Position numbers and translations under genes: made by a program. Below, piece after piece: positions 42,774 through 51,846 of a DNA stretch of 54,397 nt (positions within the stretch are counted from its first letter, which is position 1; the number at the start of each line of letters is the position of its first letter). The notes under the pieces were generated by a model that saw only the letters and a program-made list of their open reading frames with translations, was not told the origin of the DNA and ran no database searches. This DNA is from Collinsella sp. AM18-10 (GTDB taxonomy: Bacteria > Actinomycetota > Coriobacteriia > Coriobacteriales > Coriobacteriaceae): the NCBI RefSeq assembly GCF_003471585.1, contig NZ_QRJO01000014.1:1-54397 (forward strand), given 5' to 3'.

Positions 42774-44027
42774 ATGGCGCAGGAACACGATCTGTTTGAT
42801 GACATTATCGAGATCAGCAAGGGTTTCGACTTTCTTAAAAATCCGCTTGGCGGTGTGACCGACGCACTCGATCCGTCGGCGCCGCAGTGGAATCCTGCCG
42901 ACTACAAGGAGCGTCCGCGCGGCAACACCATTCCGTGCCTGACCTGCAAAAACGAAAAGAGCGGCTGCACCGCGTGCATGGACGTGTGCCCGGTCAACGC
43001 TATCGAGGTCGAGGAAGACGCCATCGAGATTCTCGACTCCTGTCGCAAGTGCGGCCTGTGCGCCGCTGCCTGTCCGACCGAGGCGATCATCTCGCCGCGC
43101 CTGGCGCCCAAAAACCTGTATGACGACATCGTCTCTGCTGCTACGAGCCACGAGACCGCCTACGTCACTTGCACGCGCGCCCTTAAGCGCATGCCGCGCG
43201 AAAACGAGGTCGTCGTCGCCTGCGTGGGCGATATTACGGCCGAGACCTGGTTCTCGGTGCTGGCGGACTATCCCAACGTGAGTGTGTACCTGCCGTTGGG
43301 CGTGTGCGATAAATGCCGCAACACCGGCGGTGAGGACATTCTGGGCGAGGCCATCGCTACCGCCGAGGAGTGGGCCGGTACGGGCATGGGCCTGGAGGTC
43401 GACCCAAAGAGCCTCAAATGTCATAAGCGCCGCGAGTACGAGCGCAAGGAGTACATGGATAAGATTGCCCGCACCACGGGCCTTACCGTGACCAAGCTCA
43501 ACCCGGCAACGGCGGCGCTGGCCTCGGTGACGCAGAAGCTCAAAGCCCACCGCCACCAGATTACCCAGCTGGAGCGCACGCTCAATACCATGTGCGGCAC
43601 CACGACGGCCAAACGTCGCCGTACGCTTACGCACGGGCGACAGCTGGTGCTCTCGACGCTGCAAAACCATCCCGAGCTTGCCCAGAACATGCAGGTGAGC
43701 ACGCCGGAGTGCGATTTTGACAAGTGCACGTCGTGCGGCGAGTGCGTCAATGTGTGCCCCACGTTCGCCTGCGATCTGGTGGGAAGCAGCCGCTTTGCAC
43801 TGGAGTCCACGTATTGTTTGGGTTGCGGAGCCTGCGTCAAGGTTTGTCCCGAGCATGCGCTCAAGCTGGTCGAACACGATGCGTCCAATCTGGTCGTCGT
43901 CGATCCCGAGGCCGAGGAAAAGGCCGCCCAGAAGGCGAAGGCTCACGAGGAGGCCGAGAAGGTCAAGGCCGAGGCAAAGGCCAAGCTCGATAAGATGCTC
44001 GATCAGGTGGAAAAGCTCGCAGACTAG
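42774..44027 (+). CDS. Four-cluster 4Fe-4S ferredoxin-type protein
   Basis: A 417-residue protein with two separated pairs of ferredoxin motifs: CLTCKNEKSGCTACMDVCP and CRKCGLCAAACP near the N-terminus, and CTSCGECVNVCP and CLGCGACVKVCP near residue 315-370. Between them lies a domain with further cysteines (CVGD, CDKC) and a helical stretch. The C-terminus is a Lys/Glu/Ala coiled coil. It should pass electrons in the cytoplasm; the partner is unknown. GGGAGGGG before 42774 decides the start. Confidence 0.8.
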   Translation: MAQEHDLFDDIIEISKGFDFLKNPLGGVTDALDPSAPQWNPADYKERPRGNTIPCLTCKNEKSGCTACMDVCPVNAIEVEEDAIEILDSCRKCGLCAAACPTEAIISPRLAPKNLYDDIVSAATSHETAYVTCTRALKRMPRENEVVVACVGDITAETWFSVLADYPNVSVYLPLGVCDKCRNTGGEDILGEAIATAEEWAGTGMGLEVDPKSLKCHKRREYERKEYMDKIARTTGLTVTKLNPATAALASVTQKLKAHRHQITQLERTLNTMCGTTTAKRRRTLTHGRQLVLSTLQNHPELAQNMQVSTPECDFDKCTSCGECVNVCPTFACDLVGSSRFALESTYCLGCGACVKVCPEHALKLVEHDASNLVVVDPEAEEKAAQKAKAHEEAEKVKAEAKAKLDKMLDQVEKLAD

Positions 44028-44054
44028 TCAGCGACCCCTATCTCTGCTTCATTT

Positions 44055-44098
44055 GCGCCGCCGTGGCGTCCGGGTTCGCCCAGATGCCACGGCGGCGC
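44055..44098. terminator. Terminator after Fe-S protein gene
   Basis: GCGCCGCCGTGGC (44055-44067) and GCCACGGCGGCGC (44086-44098) are perfect 13-base arms. The TATACT box that follows at once may be the ychF promoter. Confidence 0.7.
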
Positions 44099-44141
44099 TA
44101 TACTTATGCAGTTTGAAGTACCTGTACCAAAAGGAGCTGTC

Positions 44142-45218
44142 GTGTCCCTTTCCATCGGTATCGTGGGCCTGCCCAACGTAGGCAAGTCGACGCTGTTCAC
44201 CGCGCTTACCAAAAAGACCGGCCTTGCCGCCAACTACCCGTTTGCCACGATCGACCCCAACGTGGGTATCGTCGACGTGCCCGATAGCCGCCTGCAAAAG
44301 CTCGCCGACATCGTCAACCCCGGCCGCATTGTGCCGGCAACGGTCGAGTTCGTCGACATCGCAGGTCTGGTGAAGGGCGCTAACGAGGGCGAGGGTCTGG
44401 GCAACCAGTTCTTGGCAAACATCCGCGAGACCGATGCCATCTGCGAGGTCGTTCGCTACTTTAAGGATCCCAACGTTATGCGCGAAGTGGGCCGTACCGG
44501 CGAGTTCGTCGACCCCGCCGGTGACGCCGACACCATCATGACCGAGCTCATCCTGGCCGACATGGGCACGCTCGAGAAACAGCTGCCCAAGCTCGAGAAG
44601 GAGGCCAAGCGCGACAAGGAGCTCATGCCCAAGTTTGAGGTCGCCAAGCGCCTGCTTGCCTGGCTCAACGAGGGCAAGCGCGCCGCGTCCATGGAGATGA
44701 CCGATGAGGAGCGCGCCGCTGCCAAGGGCTTGTTCCTGCTCACCATGAAGCCCATCCTGTATGTGGCCAACGTAGACGAGGACATGCTCAACGAGGACCT
44801 GGCGCCCATCGATGGCGTCAAGCCGCTGCGGATCTGCGCCAAGATCGAGGCCGAGCTTTCCGAGCTCGATCCCGAGGATGCGGCCGACTACCTGGAGAGC
44901 TTGGGCCTGGAGCAGCCCGGCCTGGACGTGCTCGCCCAGGCAGCCTACAAGCTGCTCGGCCTGCAGTCGTTCTTTACGGCTGGCGAGATGGAGGTCAAGG
45001 CCTGGACGGTTCGTCAGGGCGCGACCGCTCCGCAGGCCGCCGGTGTCATCCACACCGACTTTGAGCGTGGCTTTATTAAGGCCGAGGTCATTGGCTACGA
45101 CGACTACATCGAGCTTGGTGGCGAGCAGGGCGCCAAGGCTGCCGGCAAGCTGCGTATTGAGGGCAAGGACTATGTCATGGCCGATGGCGACGTCGTGCAC
45201 TTCCGCTTTAACGTGTAA
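44142..45218 (+). CDS. ychF: YchF/OLA1-type ATPase
   Basis: A 358-residue Obg-related P-loop protein that prefers ATP and associates with ribosomes and stress response. It has G1 GLPNVGKST, the region [12 protein letters not shown]3 [10 protein letters not shown], the non-canonical NxxE-type G4 seen in this family (YVANVDED) and a C-terminal TGS domain ([25 protein letters not shown]). The GTG start has AAAGGAG upstream; an ATG at 44106 is upstream without a good site. Confidence 0.94.
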   Translation: MSLSIGIVGLPNVGKSTLFTALTKKTGLAANYPFATIDPNVGIVDVPDSRLQKLADIVNPGRIVPATVEFVDIAGLVKGANEGEGLGNQFLANIRETDAICEVVRYFKDPNVMREVGRTGEFVDPAGDADTIMTELILADMGTLEKQLPKLEKEAKRDKELMPKFEVAKRLLAWLNEGKRAASMEMTDEERAAAKGLFLLTMKPILYVANVDEDMLNEDLAPIDGVKPLRICAKIEAELSELDPEDAADYLESLGLEQPGLDVLAQAAYKLLGLQSFFTAGEMEVKAWTVRQGATAPQAAGVIHTDFERGFIKAEVIGYDDYIELGGEQGAKAAGKLRIEGKDYVMADGDVVHFRFNV

Positions 45219-45229
45219 GGACGACGCAT

Positions 45230-45613
45230 ATGTTTAAATATGGCAAAAAAGCCGGCTACATGGGTATTGCGCTGCTCGTACTTGCGGTGATTCCGCTGGC
45301 GGTCGCAGCGTGTGTTATCCCCAACATTGGTCCCGAGGTGGCAACAAAGTTTAATGCCGCCGGCGAGGTGACGCGCTGGGGCAAGAGCTACGAGCTGCTG
45401 GCACTGCCGGTGCTCAACCTGCTGCTGAGCGTGGCGACGTACTTTACGGCAGGACGTCAGGCTAAAAACAATGATGACTCCGCCGCCATGGCGCGCATCG
45501 TGTGCGAGCGCTACCTGCGCAACGGTTGCATCACGGGTGTGTTCCTCAACGTGATCAACGTTTACTTTATGTACTCGGCTATTACCGGAACGGGCTTTGG
45601 CTTTGGTTTCTAG
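45230..45613 (+). CDS. DUF1648-type small membrane protein
   Basis: A 127-residue membrane protein with three hydrophobic segments (about 12-30, 52-70, 100-120). The region KFNAAGEVTRWGKSYELLALP resembles the DUF1648 domain found in SdpI-like proteins. TAAGGA precedes the ATG, 11 bases after ychF, so it is probably co-transcribed. No function is assigned. Confidence 0.65.
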   Translation: MFKYGKKAGYMGIALLVLAVIPLAVAACVIPNIGPEVATKFNAAGEVTRWGKSYELLALPVLNLLLSVATYFTAGRQAKNNDDSAAMARIVCERYLRNGCITGVFLNVINVYFMYSAITGTGFGFGF

Positions 45614-45622
45614 CTTGTCCTT

Positions 45623-46012
45623 TTAGTCAACGAGCCTGCACGCATATTCAATGGCTGCTGCGAGGCCGCCGCTCGATCGTGGTTTAAAGACCATGTCGGC
45701 GGCGGCCTCGTTTTCGTATCCGGCGCCGCGAAGGGTGAGCGCGGTACCGGCTTCCAGGAGAAGGGGCAGACCGCGTTGGCTGGTTGCGATTACGGCAGCC
45801 TGATTGAGCGAGCAGCTGTGCGCTTGGCATTGGATGGCAAGTTCGCCTTGCGCCGGGCAAGGGACCAGAACGGCGGCGACGCGACTTGATAGCAATGCAA
45901 ATGCTGTGCGCTCATCGGGCGAAAGACATTCTGCTTCAACGACGACGAGCTTGGGCGGTGCGCTGTTTGTGCGAAGCGTGGCTCGGTACGTGCGGACCGA
46001 AGAACCCGACAT
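45623..46012 (-). CDS. Hypothetical protein divergent from XRE regulator
   Basis: A 129-residue protein I do not recognise. It is soluble, alanine-rich, and has a few cysteines (VPCP, CQAHSC). CAGGAG seven bases before ATG 46012 decides the start over 46036. It diverges from the small XRE regulator with a 24-bp palindrome between them, so it is probably that regulator's target or partner. Confidence 0.6.
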   Translation of the reverse strand: MSGSSVRTYRATLRTNSAPPKLVVVEAECLSPDERTAFALLSSRVAAVLVPCPAQGELAIQCQAHSCSLNQAAVIATSQRGLPLLLEAGTALTLRGAGYENEAAADMVFKPRSSGGLAAAIEYACRLVD

Positions 46013-46035
46013 AGAAAACTCCTGTGTATTCGGCA

Positions 46036-46059
46036 AAACGTAAACTATAGTTTACGTTT
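46036..46059. promoter_or_regulatory. 24-bp perfect palindrome, XRE operator
   Basis: The half-sites AAACGTAAACTA and TAGTTTACGTTT meet without a spacer. They lie midway between the divergent 129-residue gene and the XRE regulator, in the position of a shared autoregulatory operator. Confidence 0.65.
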
Positions 46060-46088
46060 ATGTTCGGCTCCATTTCAAACTCGTCTGC

Positions 46089-46307
46089 ATGGACGAACGT
46101 GCTAAACAGATTCTTGGCAGGCGGGTCGAAGAGACGCGCAGGGACCTTGGTATCTCCAAGGTTGATTTTTGTGTGGCGACAGGAATCAGCCGACCCTACC
46201 TCGACCGAATCGAAGATGGGACGGCAAATTTCACGCTCAAGGTTCTATTTAAGATCGCGCCCGCCCTTGGCATGACGGTGTCAGAGCTTCTCGAGGGTAT
46301 CGAATAG
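46089..46307 (+). CDS. Small XRE-family HTH regulator
   Basis: A 72-residue protein that is almost entirely a Cro/C1 helix-turn-helix domain (RRDLGISKVDFCVATGISRPYLDRIEDG then LFKIAPALGMTVSELLEG). No clear ribosome binding site precedes the ATG, so it may be weakly translated or leaderless. It probably binds the palindrome 30 bases upstream and controls itself and the divergent gene. Confidence 0.75.
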   Translation: MDERAKQILGRRVEETRRDLGISKVDFCVATGISRPYLDRIEDGTANFTLKVLFKIAPALGMTVSELLEGIE

Positions 46308-46628
46308 GGCGTTCCCCCGCTGTATTTGACGCTCTTTGGGCGGGTCCCCCTGGTTGCGATGTGCAAAATCGCGAGTATTCAGCACCTGTTCAGCCGTAGA
46401 TGGTAGCCCGAGCGGCTGGCGTTGCCTTTTTAACAGTAGTTAATCCACGCGCTTAATAAAAATGAGGAATAAATATTTACTAGACGGCCCGTTCGTCCGA
46501 AAAGTTTGTCTAACAATCAGCCGATTCTGCGCCTCCGGCGGAGAAATTGCAGAATACTCCGATTTTTGCACGGCCCGAGGGGGACCACCTGTCGTTTGAG
46601 GCTGCGATAAGTGGAACTGCCTTAGGGG
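46308..46628. other. Gene-free region, AT-rich core
   Basis: No gene is seen in these 321 bases. The segment about 46430-46500 is markedly AT-rich for this genome. A hairpin with arms ATTCTGC and GCAGAAT lies at about 46524-46555. It follows both the XRE gene and the convergent asparaginase gene. Confidence 0.4.
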
Positions 46629-47642
46629 TTACGCCATCGGGATGCGGTCGTGGTTGACTTGGCTGTAGAACAGGCGCTGGATCTCGGCGGCATCGCGTGA
46701 CTGGCCGAGCGCCCACATGGTCTTGGCCACGAGCGTCTCGGTGGTCATGTCGTCGCCGCGCAAAATGCCCGGATGATCGGCGTAGGCACGGCCGACCTCA
46801 TAAACACCCAGGTCAAGGCCCTCTTCGGGGACCTGCGTGGTCATAACGACGGTGCGGCCCGAATCGACCCAGCGGAAAATCGCCTCCTGGAACGACTCGC
46901 CCGACTCGCCAAACTCGGGGATACCGCCAATGCCAAAGGTCTCAAGGATTACAGCGTCGTAGCTATCGGCAAGGGCGTCGAGGATGCCCGGGTTTACGCC
47001 GGGCGTGAGCTTGAGTACAAATACGCGCGGGTCGATGCTGTCGTAGAAACGCACCGGGTTTTCGCCCTGATGCGTGCCGTGAAGCCCGTTGCGCACGATG
47101 CGGTCGTTGCGGATATAGGCGATGGGCGGATAGTTGACGCTAATGAACGCGTTAAAGCTCATGGTGCGCTGTTTGCGGGCGCGCGTACCGGCAATGGCTA
47201 CGCCGCCAAACACGATTGAGACGTCGTGCGAGTGCTCGTCGAGCGCATAGAGCAGGCTCTGGTACAGGTTGAGCTTGGCGTCGGTAAAGGGATTGCCCAT
47301 GGGCTTTTGCGAGCCGGTGAGCACGATGGGCTTGGGGCTGTCCTGAATCAGGTAGGAAAGCGCTGCCGCGGTGTAGCTCATGGTGTCGGTGCCGTGCAGA
47401 ATCACGAAGCCGTCGTGGTCGGCATAACCCTCGACGATGACGTCGCGGATACGCATCCAGTCACTGGGGCGCATATTGGTGCTGTCGATGTTCATGGGCT
47501 GCACGACGTCGAGCTCGCAGAGGCCCGAGATCTCGGGGACGCTCTGGGCGAGCTCCTCACCGGTCAGGGCGGGGGAGAGGCCGTTGCCGTCCTCGGTCGA
47601 TGCGATGGTGCCGCCCGTGGCGATGAGAAGGATGCGCTTCAT
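46629..47642 (-). CDS. ansA: L-asparaginase, type I
   Basis: The 337-residue cytoplasmic enzyme hydrolyses asparagine to aspartate and ammonia. Both active-site threonine blocks are present: IATGGTIAS (Thr near residue 10) and HGTDTMSYTA. There is no signal peptide, which separates it from periplasmic type II enzymes. GGA precedes ATG 47642; a longer frame to 47714 has no support. It diverges from guaA. Confidence 0.92.
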   Translation of the reverse strand: MKRILLIATGGTIASTEDGNGLSPALTGEELAQSVPEISGLCELDVVQPMNIDSTNMRPSDWMRIRDVIVEGYADHDGFVILHGTDTMSYTAAALSYLIQDSPKPIVLTGSQKPMGNPFTDAKLNLYQSLLYALDEHSHDVSIVFGGVAIAGTRARKQRTMSFNAFISVNYPPIAYIRNDRIVRNGLHGTHQGENPVRFYDSIDPRVFVLKLTPGVNPGILDALADSYDAVILETFGIGGIPEFGESGESFQEAIFRWVDSGRTVVMTTQVPEEGLDLGVYEVGRAYADHPGILRGDDMTTETLVAKTMWALGQSRDAAEIQRLFYSQVNHDRIPMA

Positions 47643-47909
47643 GCTGGTATTCCTATCGTATTTGCCGCCGCAGAGGCGGAGTCGTTCGGCAGTATTGTGG
47701 CACAGGGCGTCCAATGTTCAAACGTATTACATCATCTGTAGCGTTTGGTAACACTTCAATCGCCGTCAAATAGGGCTCCGGTCGTGCGTTTGCCGTGCGC
47801 TGATGGCTGCGAGGGACGAGAAACCCCATATAACGTGTACACTATGAAAGTTATTTTCGTTCATTCACGCGGGTGGGCACCGGCTCCCCGCCAACAAGAG
47901 GGGGAAACC

Positions 47910-49508
47910 ATGGATCAAAAGGCTTCCGCAAAGGTCCTCGTACTCGACTTTGGTGCGCAGTACGGTCAGCTCATTGCCCGTCGCGTCCGCGACCTCAACG
48001 TGTATTCCGAGATTGTCCCCTGCGACATCTCGGCCGACGAGATTCGCGAGATGAACGCCTCTGCGCTCATCCTTTCCGGCGGCCCGGCCTCCGTGTATGC
48101 CGAGGACGCTCCGTCCATCGATCCTGCCATCTTTGACCTGGGCCTTCCCGTCCTGGGCTTTTGCTACGGCCATCAGATCACGGCCGTGACGCTCGGTGGC
48201 AAGGTCGGCCACTCCGAGGTGGGCGAATACGGCCGCGCCACCATCACGCGTACGGCCGGCGCCAAGCTCTTTAACTCCACGCCTATGGAGCAGACCGTGT
48301 GGATGAGCCATCGCGACGCCGTGTCCGAGGTGCCCGAGGGCTTTACCGTTACCGCCAGCACCGACGTGTGCCCGGTTGCCGCCATGGAGTGCGTCGAGCG
48401 CAAGATCTTCACCACGCAGTTCCACCCCGAGGTCAAGCACTCCGAGTACGGTCAGCAGCTGCTGAGCAACTTCCTGTTTGAGATCTGCGGCCTGGAGCCC
48501 AACTGGAGCATGGACAACCTGGTCGAGACCATGACGGCAGACTTCCGCGAGAAGGTCGGCGACGACCGCGTGATCCTGGCCCTGTCCGGTGGCGTCGACT
48601 CCTCCGTCGTGGCTGCGCTGGGCGCTCGCGCCGTGGGCAAGCAGATGACCTGCGTGTTCATCAACCACGGCCTGCTGCGTAAGGGCGAGCCCGAGCAGGT
48701 GGAGGAGGTCTTCACCAAGCAGTTTGACGTCGACTTTATCCACGTCCACGCCGAGGACCGTTATGCCGAGCTTCTGGCCGGCGTGACCGAGCCCGAGGAG
48801 AAGCGCCGCATCATCGGTACGCAGTTCTGGAAAGAGTTCTTCGCCGTGGCGCAGCAGCTCGAGACCGATGGCAAGCCGGTCAAGTACCTGGCTCAGGGCA
48901 CCATCTACCCCGACATCATCGAGTCCGGCGCTCGCAAGACGGGCGGCAAGACGGCCACCATCAAGAGCCACCACAACCTGATTCCGTTCCCCGAGGGCGT
49001 GCACTTCGACCTTATCGAGCCGCTCGATCACTTCTTTAAGGACGAGGTCCGCGCGCTTGGCCTGGCGCTGGGCCTGCCGGGTCACATCGTGTTCCGTCAG
49101 CCCTTCCCGGGCCCGGGCCTGGCCATCCGCATCATCGGTGCGGTCGACAAGGAGAAGCTCGAGATCCTCAAGAATGCCGACGCCATCGTGCGCGAGGAGC
49201 TCGACGCCTATAACCAGCGTCTGTTTGAGCAGACCGGCGAGCGCAACTCCGAGCACAGCTGCTGGCAGTATTTTGCGGTCCTGCCCGACATCAAGTCCGT
49301 TGGCGTCATGGGAGACGAGCGCACCTACCAGCGCCCGATTATCCTTCGCGCTGTCGAGTCCAGCGATGCCATGACCGCCGACTGGGCCAAGCTGCCCTAC
49401 GACGTGCTGGCCCGCATCTCCGGTCGTATCGTGGCCGAGGTCCCCGGCGCCAACCGCGTGTGCTACGACATCACGTCCAAGCCGCCCGCGACGATTGAGT
49501 GGGAATAG
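47910..49508 (+). CDS. guaA: GMP synthase (glutamine-hydrolysing)
   Basis: The 532-residue enzyme amidates XMP to GMP. The N-terminal glutaminase domain has its nucleophile in GFCYGHQIT and HPE in TTQFHPEVKHS. The ATP pyrophosphatase domain has LSGGVDSSVV, and the C-terminal dimerisation domain ends in PATIEWE. GAGGGGGA before 47910 decides the start. Its last codons (ATTGAGTGGGAATAG) are part of a repeat that recurs at 52054, marking this gene as an integration site. Confidence 0.97.
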   Translation: MDQKASAKVLVLDFGAQYGQLIARRVRDLNVYSEIVPCDISADEIREMNASALILSGGPASVYAEDAPSIDPAIFDLGLPVLGFCYGHQITAVTLGGKVGHSEVGEYGRATITRTAGAKLFNSTPMEQTVWMSHRDAVSEVPEGFTVTASTDVCPVAAMECVERKIFTTQFHPEVKHSEYGQQLLSNFLFEICGLEPNWSMDNLVETMTADFREKVGDDRVILALSGGVDSSVVAALGARAVGKQMTCVFINHGLLRKGEPEQVEEVFTKQFDVDFIHVHAEDRYAELLAGVTEPEEKRRIIGTQFWKEFFAVAQQLETDGKPVKYLAQGTIYPDIIESGARKTGGKTATIKSHHNLIPFPEGVHFDLIEPLDHFFKDEVRALGLALGLPGHIVFRQPFPGPGLAIRIIGAVDKEKLEILKNADAIVREELDAYNQRLFEQTGERNSEHSCWQYFAVLPDIKSVGVMGDERTYQRPIILRAVESSDAMTADWAKLPYDVLARISGRIVAEVPGANRVCYDITSKPPATIEWE

Positions 49509-49510
49509 AA
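49494..49510 (+). other. Attachment-site repeat, left copy (guaA end)
   Basis: ATTGAGTGGGAATAGAA covers the last codons and stop of guaA. An identical 17-mer lies at 52054-52070. The 3' end of guaA is a known integration hot spot for genomic islands. Confidence 0.65.
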
Positions 49511-49536
49511 CAGACGTTCGATAAAATAATATAGTA

Positions 49537-49653
49537 TTAGATAGCGGGCACGGTTTCAATCGAATCCGTGTCCGCTGCTGTATGTGTGTCCTTGCACGCC
49601 CAATATGTGCCGTAAAAGCCGTCTTCTTCAACGTCAAAGTGAATGGGCTTCAT
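49537..49653 (-). pseudogene. Truncated N-terminus, alpha/beta-hydrolase-like
   Basis: A 38-residue frame starts MKPIHFDVEEDGFYGTYWAC with AAAAGG upstream, nine bases after the neighbouring methyltransferase gene. The opening recalls gut-bacterial acyl hydrolases of about 280 residues, but this is from memory. It stops after VPAI, inside a terminator-like hairpin, so the rest was probably lost at the island edge. Confidence 0.4.
49544..49578. terminator. Hairpin after guaA
   Basis: AGCGGGCACGG and CCGTGTCCGCT form 11 pairs (one G-T) around a 12-base loop. It may end guaA transcription. Confidence 0.5.
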
Positions 49654-49662
49654 TTTTGCCTT

Positions 49663-50493
49663 TTAAAATCTAATTTTCACGATTTGCATTTTCATCCCGT
49701 TGTCACCGACCCTTGCGAGAAACCGGAAAAAGCCGCTGACAGAAGGGTCTCTCAAATCGTTGTAGCCCAGCATATAGCCGCGACTTGTGACCTGCAGACG
49801 GCTGTCCCACGTGCCGATTTCCTTGGCGGCATCCGAAACCGCAAAATATGCCCCCACATCCTTGATTTTTGCAGTCTTAAGCCATGTTTTTGCGATCATC
49901 TTTACCGCCGTCCGATTGGCAGCATCAAAGACCAGCACACTGCCGGGGAAAGCGTCCGCCATCCCCCGCACCAGTTCCCGGACCTGCTGGGTCAGAAAGT
50001 AATAGAACACTCCGGAGGCGAAGAACACCGCCCCGCCGGAGGCATCGATTTTGCCAAACCATGCGGTGTCTTTCAGGTCGCAGGGGATATTTTGTTCTCG
50101 ATCCCCGGCGGGCAGCAGCTGCTGCCGCAAGGCAATCACATCCGGGAAGTCCAGATTGTAGATCTTGCATCTACCGTTGTCGCAGGTTCTGCCGGTGTTG
50201 TCCAGCCCGCAGCCCAGATTGACCACCGCCGCATTGGGGTGGTCTTTCAGGTAATCCCGCACCTCGAAAGCAAGATCACCCTGCCGCATGGCCACCTCCA
50301 GCGCACCAAAGCGCTGCATCAGGCTGCGGGAGTTTTTCTCTGCCTCTGAAAAGTCGTAGTCGATCTGGCCGAGCAGACGAACCGCTGTTTCATCCTTGTA
50401 AAGGTTCGGGTACAGCTCCGTACACAGCTTCCGGGAATACAGCGGAAGGATCAGCGTCTCCTGCACGGTGTTTTTCTCAATTTTACATTTCAT
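49663..50493 (-). CDS. LCM-type SAM methyltransferase
   Basis: A 276-residue class I methyltransferase resembling the leucine carboxyl methyltransferase/polyketide methylase group: an N-terminal helical part, motif VVNLGCGLDNT (about 90-100), then NLDFPDVIALR and FFASGVFYYF. AGGAAG precedes the ATG. It is the third methyltransferase in the minus-strand cluster. The substrate is unknown. Its Lys/Phe/Tyr content and codons differ from the chromosomal genes, consistent with transfer. Confidence 0.8.
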   Translation of the reverse strand: MKCKIEKNTVQETLILPLYSRKLCTELYPNLYKDETAVRLLGQIDYDFSEAEKNSRSLMQRFGALEVAMRQGDLAFEVRDYLKDHPNAAVVNLGCGLDNTGRTCDNGRCKIYNLDFPDVIALRQQLLPAGDREQNIPCDLKDTAWFGKIDASGGAVFFASGVFYYFLTQQVRELVRGMADAFPGSVLVFDAANRTAVKMIAKTWLKTAKIKDVGAYFAVSDAAKEIGTWDSRLQVTSRGYMLGYNDLRDPSVSGFFRFLARVGDNGMKMQIVKIRF

Positions 50494-50504
50494 AGGTTTC
50501 TTCC

Positions 50505-50607
50505 TCAGTGAATAAAAACTGTCATAATTGCCGCCAGCACAGCCGCTATGACCGGCATGCCTAACTCATGTGCAGGATGGATGCAAAAATGCCCGTGCTT
50601 GATGCCC
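50505..50607 (-). pseudogene. Remnant of a membrane-protein C-terminus
   Basis: An open frame between two methyltransferase genes reads HPAHELGMPVIAAVLAAI and ends MTVFIH. It has no credible start with a ribosome binding site and looks like the tail of a lost membrane protein. It could instead be a 17-residue hydrophobic peptide starting at its internal ATG. Confidence 0.25.
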
Positions 50608-51213
50608 TTACTTCCGCGCCGTGACGCAGAGCCACTTTTTCTTTTTGCGTATCTGCACCTCATGAAAACCCGCCTGCTCCAGATACGCCTTTAATTCAAT
50701 GTCCTTGTAGATGGTCATGCCGCCGATGATCTGCGTCCACCTCTCGTCCTTGTCCGTATCGCCATTGCTCTCGTTGCAGATAAGAATTGTCCCGCCTGGC
50801 TTCAGCGTCCGCCAGACCTCGCGGAAGCATCGGGGCAAATCAGGCCAAAAATAGACGGTCTCAAAGGCCGTGGCGGCATCGAAGTAGCTATCCTCAAACA
50901 CCATATCCGCCACACTGCCTTGCAGAACGGCGCAACGCCCCTCCTGAATTGCAATTCGGTTGAGCTTTCTAGTCTTCTCCACGCTGACGGGCGAATAGTC
51001 GACGCCCTTGACGACGCCATGCGGGCATTTTTTCAGCAGCCGTTTTATGTTCGCCCCGCCGCCGCAGCCGCAATCCAGCACCTTGGCATTTGGCGCAAGT
51101 CGTAGAAATCGAAGTCCCCACCGCGCCACAGGGCTGTGGCCCAGGTTCATCATGGCAACCATAAGTTTTCCGCCGAGGCCCACGGGCTTGCGGGTGTTTT
51201 CAAAGAACGACAT
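50608..51213 (-). CDS. Class I SAM methyltransferase
   Basis: A 201-residue methyltransferase with motif VLDCGCGGG (about 45-53), GVDYSPVSVEKTR and the post-motif block LKPGGTILICNES; the tail is Lys-rich. GGAGGGG before 51213 decides the start, which overlaps the preceding gene by 14 bases, so the two are coupled. The substrate is unknown; small metabolites or antibiotics are possible targets in such accessory clusters. Confidence 0.82.
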   Translation of the reverse strand: MSFFENTRKPVGLGGKLMVAMMNLGHSPVARWGLRFLRLAPNAKVLDCGCGGGANIKRLLKKCPHGVVKGVDYSPVSVEKTRKLNRIAIQEGRCAVLQGSVADMVFEDSYFDAATAFETVYFWPDLPRCFREVWRTLKPGGTILICNESNGDTDKDERWTQIIGGMTIYKDIELKAYLEQAGFHEVQIRKKKKWLCVTARK

Positions 51214-51829
51214 CTGGCCCCTCCGATTTCGTGCATTCCGCATAGGTCAACGGGAACGAGGCCTTCAGCACCGCGCTTTTCCGCACCGCCCAGCCGTTTT
51301 GACGCAGGAAACGCAGGTATTCCTCGCTCGTCCATCTGCTGTGGAGGGGAAATCCCGCCATGCTCATGAAAAAGGCTTTTGCCTTGCCGGAAACCGAGTT
51401 CCCCGCGTGGGTGAAGGTTGGCGCGATGAGCACGCCGTCGTCCTTCAGCACCCGCCTGATTTCTTGCAGGGCCTTTTCCGGATGCGGTACTATGTGAAGT
51501 GCGTTGGAAACGATCACCACTTCGAAGGACTTCTGCGCATAGGGCAGGCGGAACATATCCTGCACGGAAAAGTGCAGCTTTGCGGATTGATTGTCCCGCT
51601 TTGCTTCAAGGATCATCTTTGCAGAGGCGTCCGTAGCCTCGATGCGCGCCGCCGCATCCACGATGCTCTTTGCGATAAGCCCCGTGCCGGTGGCAACCTC
51701 CAGCACGGTCTTTGCTTTCACCACCGGCCGGATCAGCCCATACATCTTCTCATACGCCGCCCGGTCGTTTCGCATGAAACGGTCATACCGACCGGCGTTC
51801 TTGTCCCAGAAACCCTCGCGTTCGTGCAT
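51200..51829 (-). CDS. Class I SAM methyltransferase
   Basis: A 209-residue methyltransferase of the Methyltransf_11/UbiE type: motif TVLEVATGTGLIA (about 41-53), IEATDAS, then VIVSNALHIVPHPEKAL and LKDDGVLIAPTF. It is first in the island operon. The start at 51829 has GGGGG upstream; 51844 is also in frame. An inverted repeat directly upstream (51847-51864) is a likely operator. Confidence 0.82.
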   Translation of the reverse strand: MHEREGFWDKNAGRYDRFMRNDRAAYEKMYGLIRPVVKAKTVLEVATGTGLIAKSIVDAAARIEATDASAKMILEAKRDNQSAKLHFSVQDMFRLPYAQKSFEVVIVSNALHIVPHPEKALQEIRRVLKDDGVLIAPTFTHAGNSVSGKAKAFFMSMAGFPLHSRWTSEEYLRFLRQNGWAVRKSAVLKASFPLTYAECTKSEGPDVVL

Positions 51830-51846
51830 GGCTGTCGCCCCCAAAC

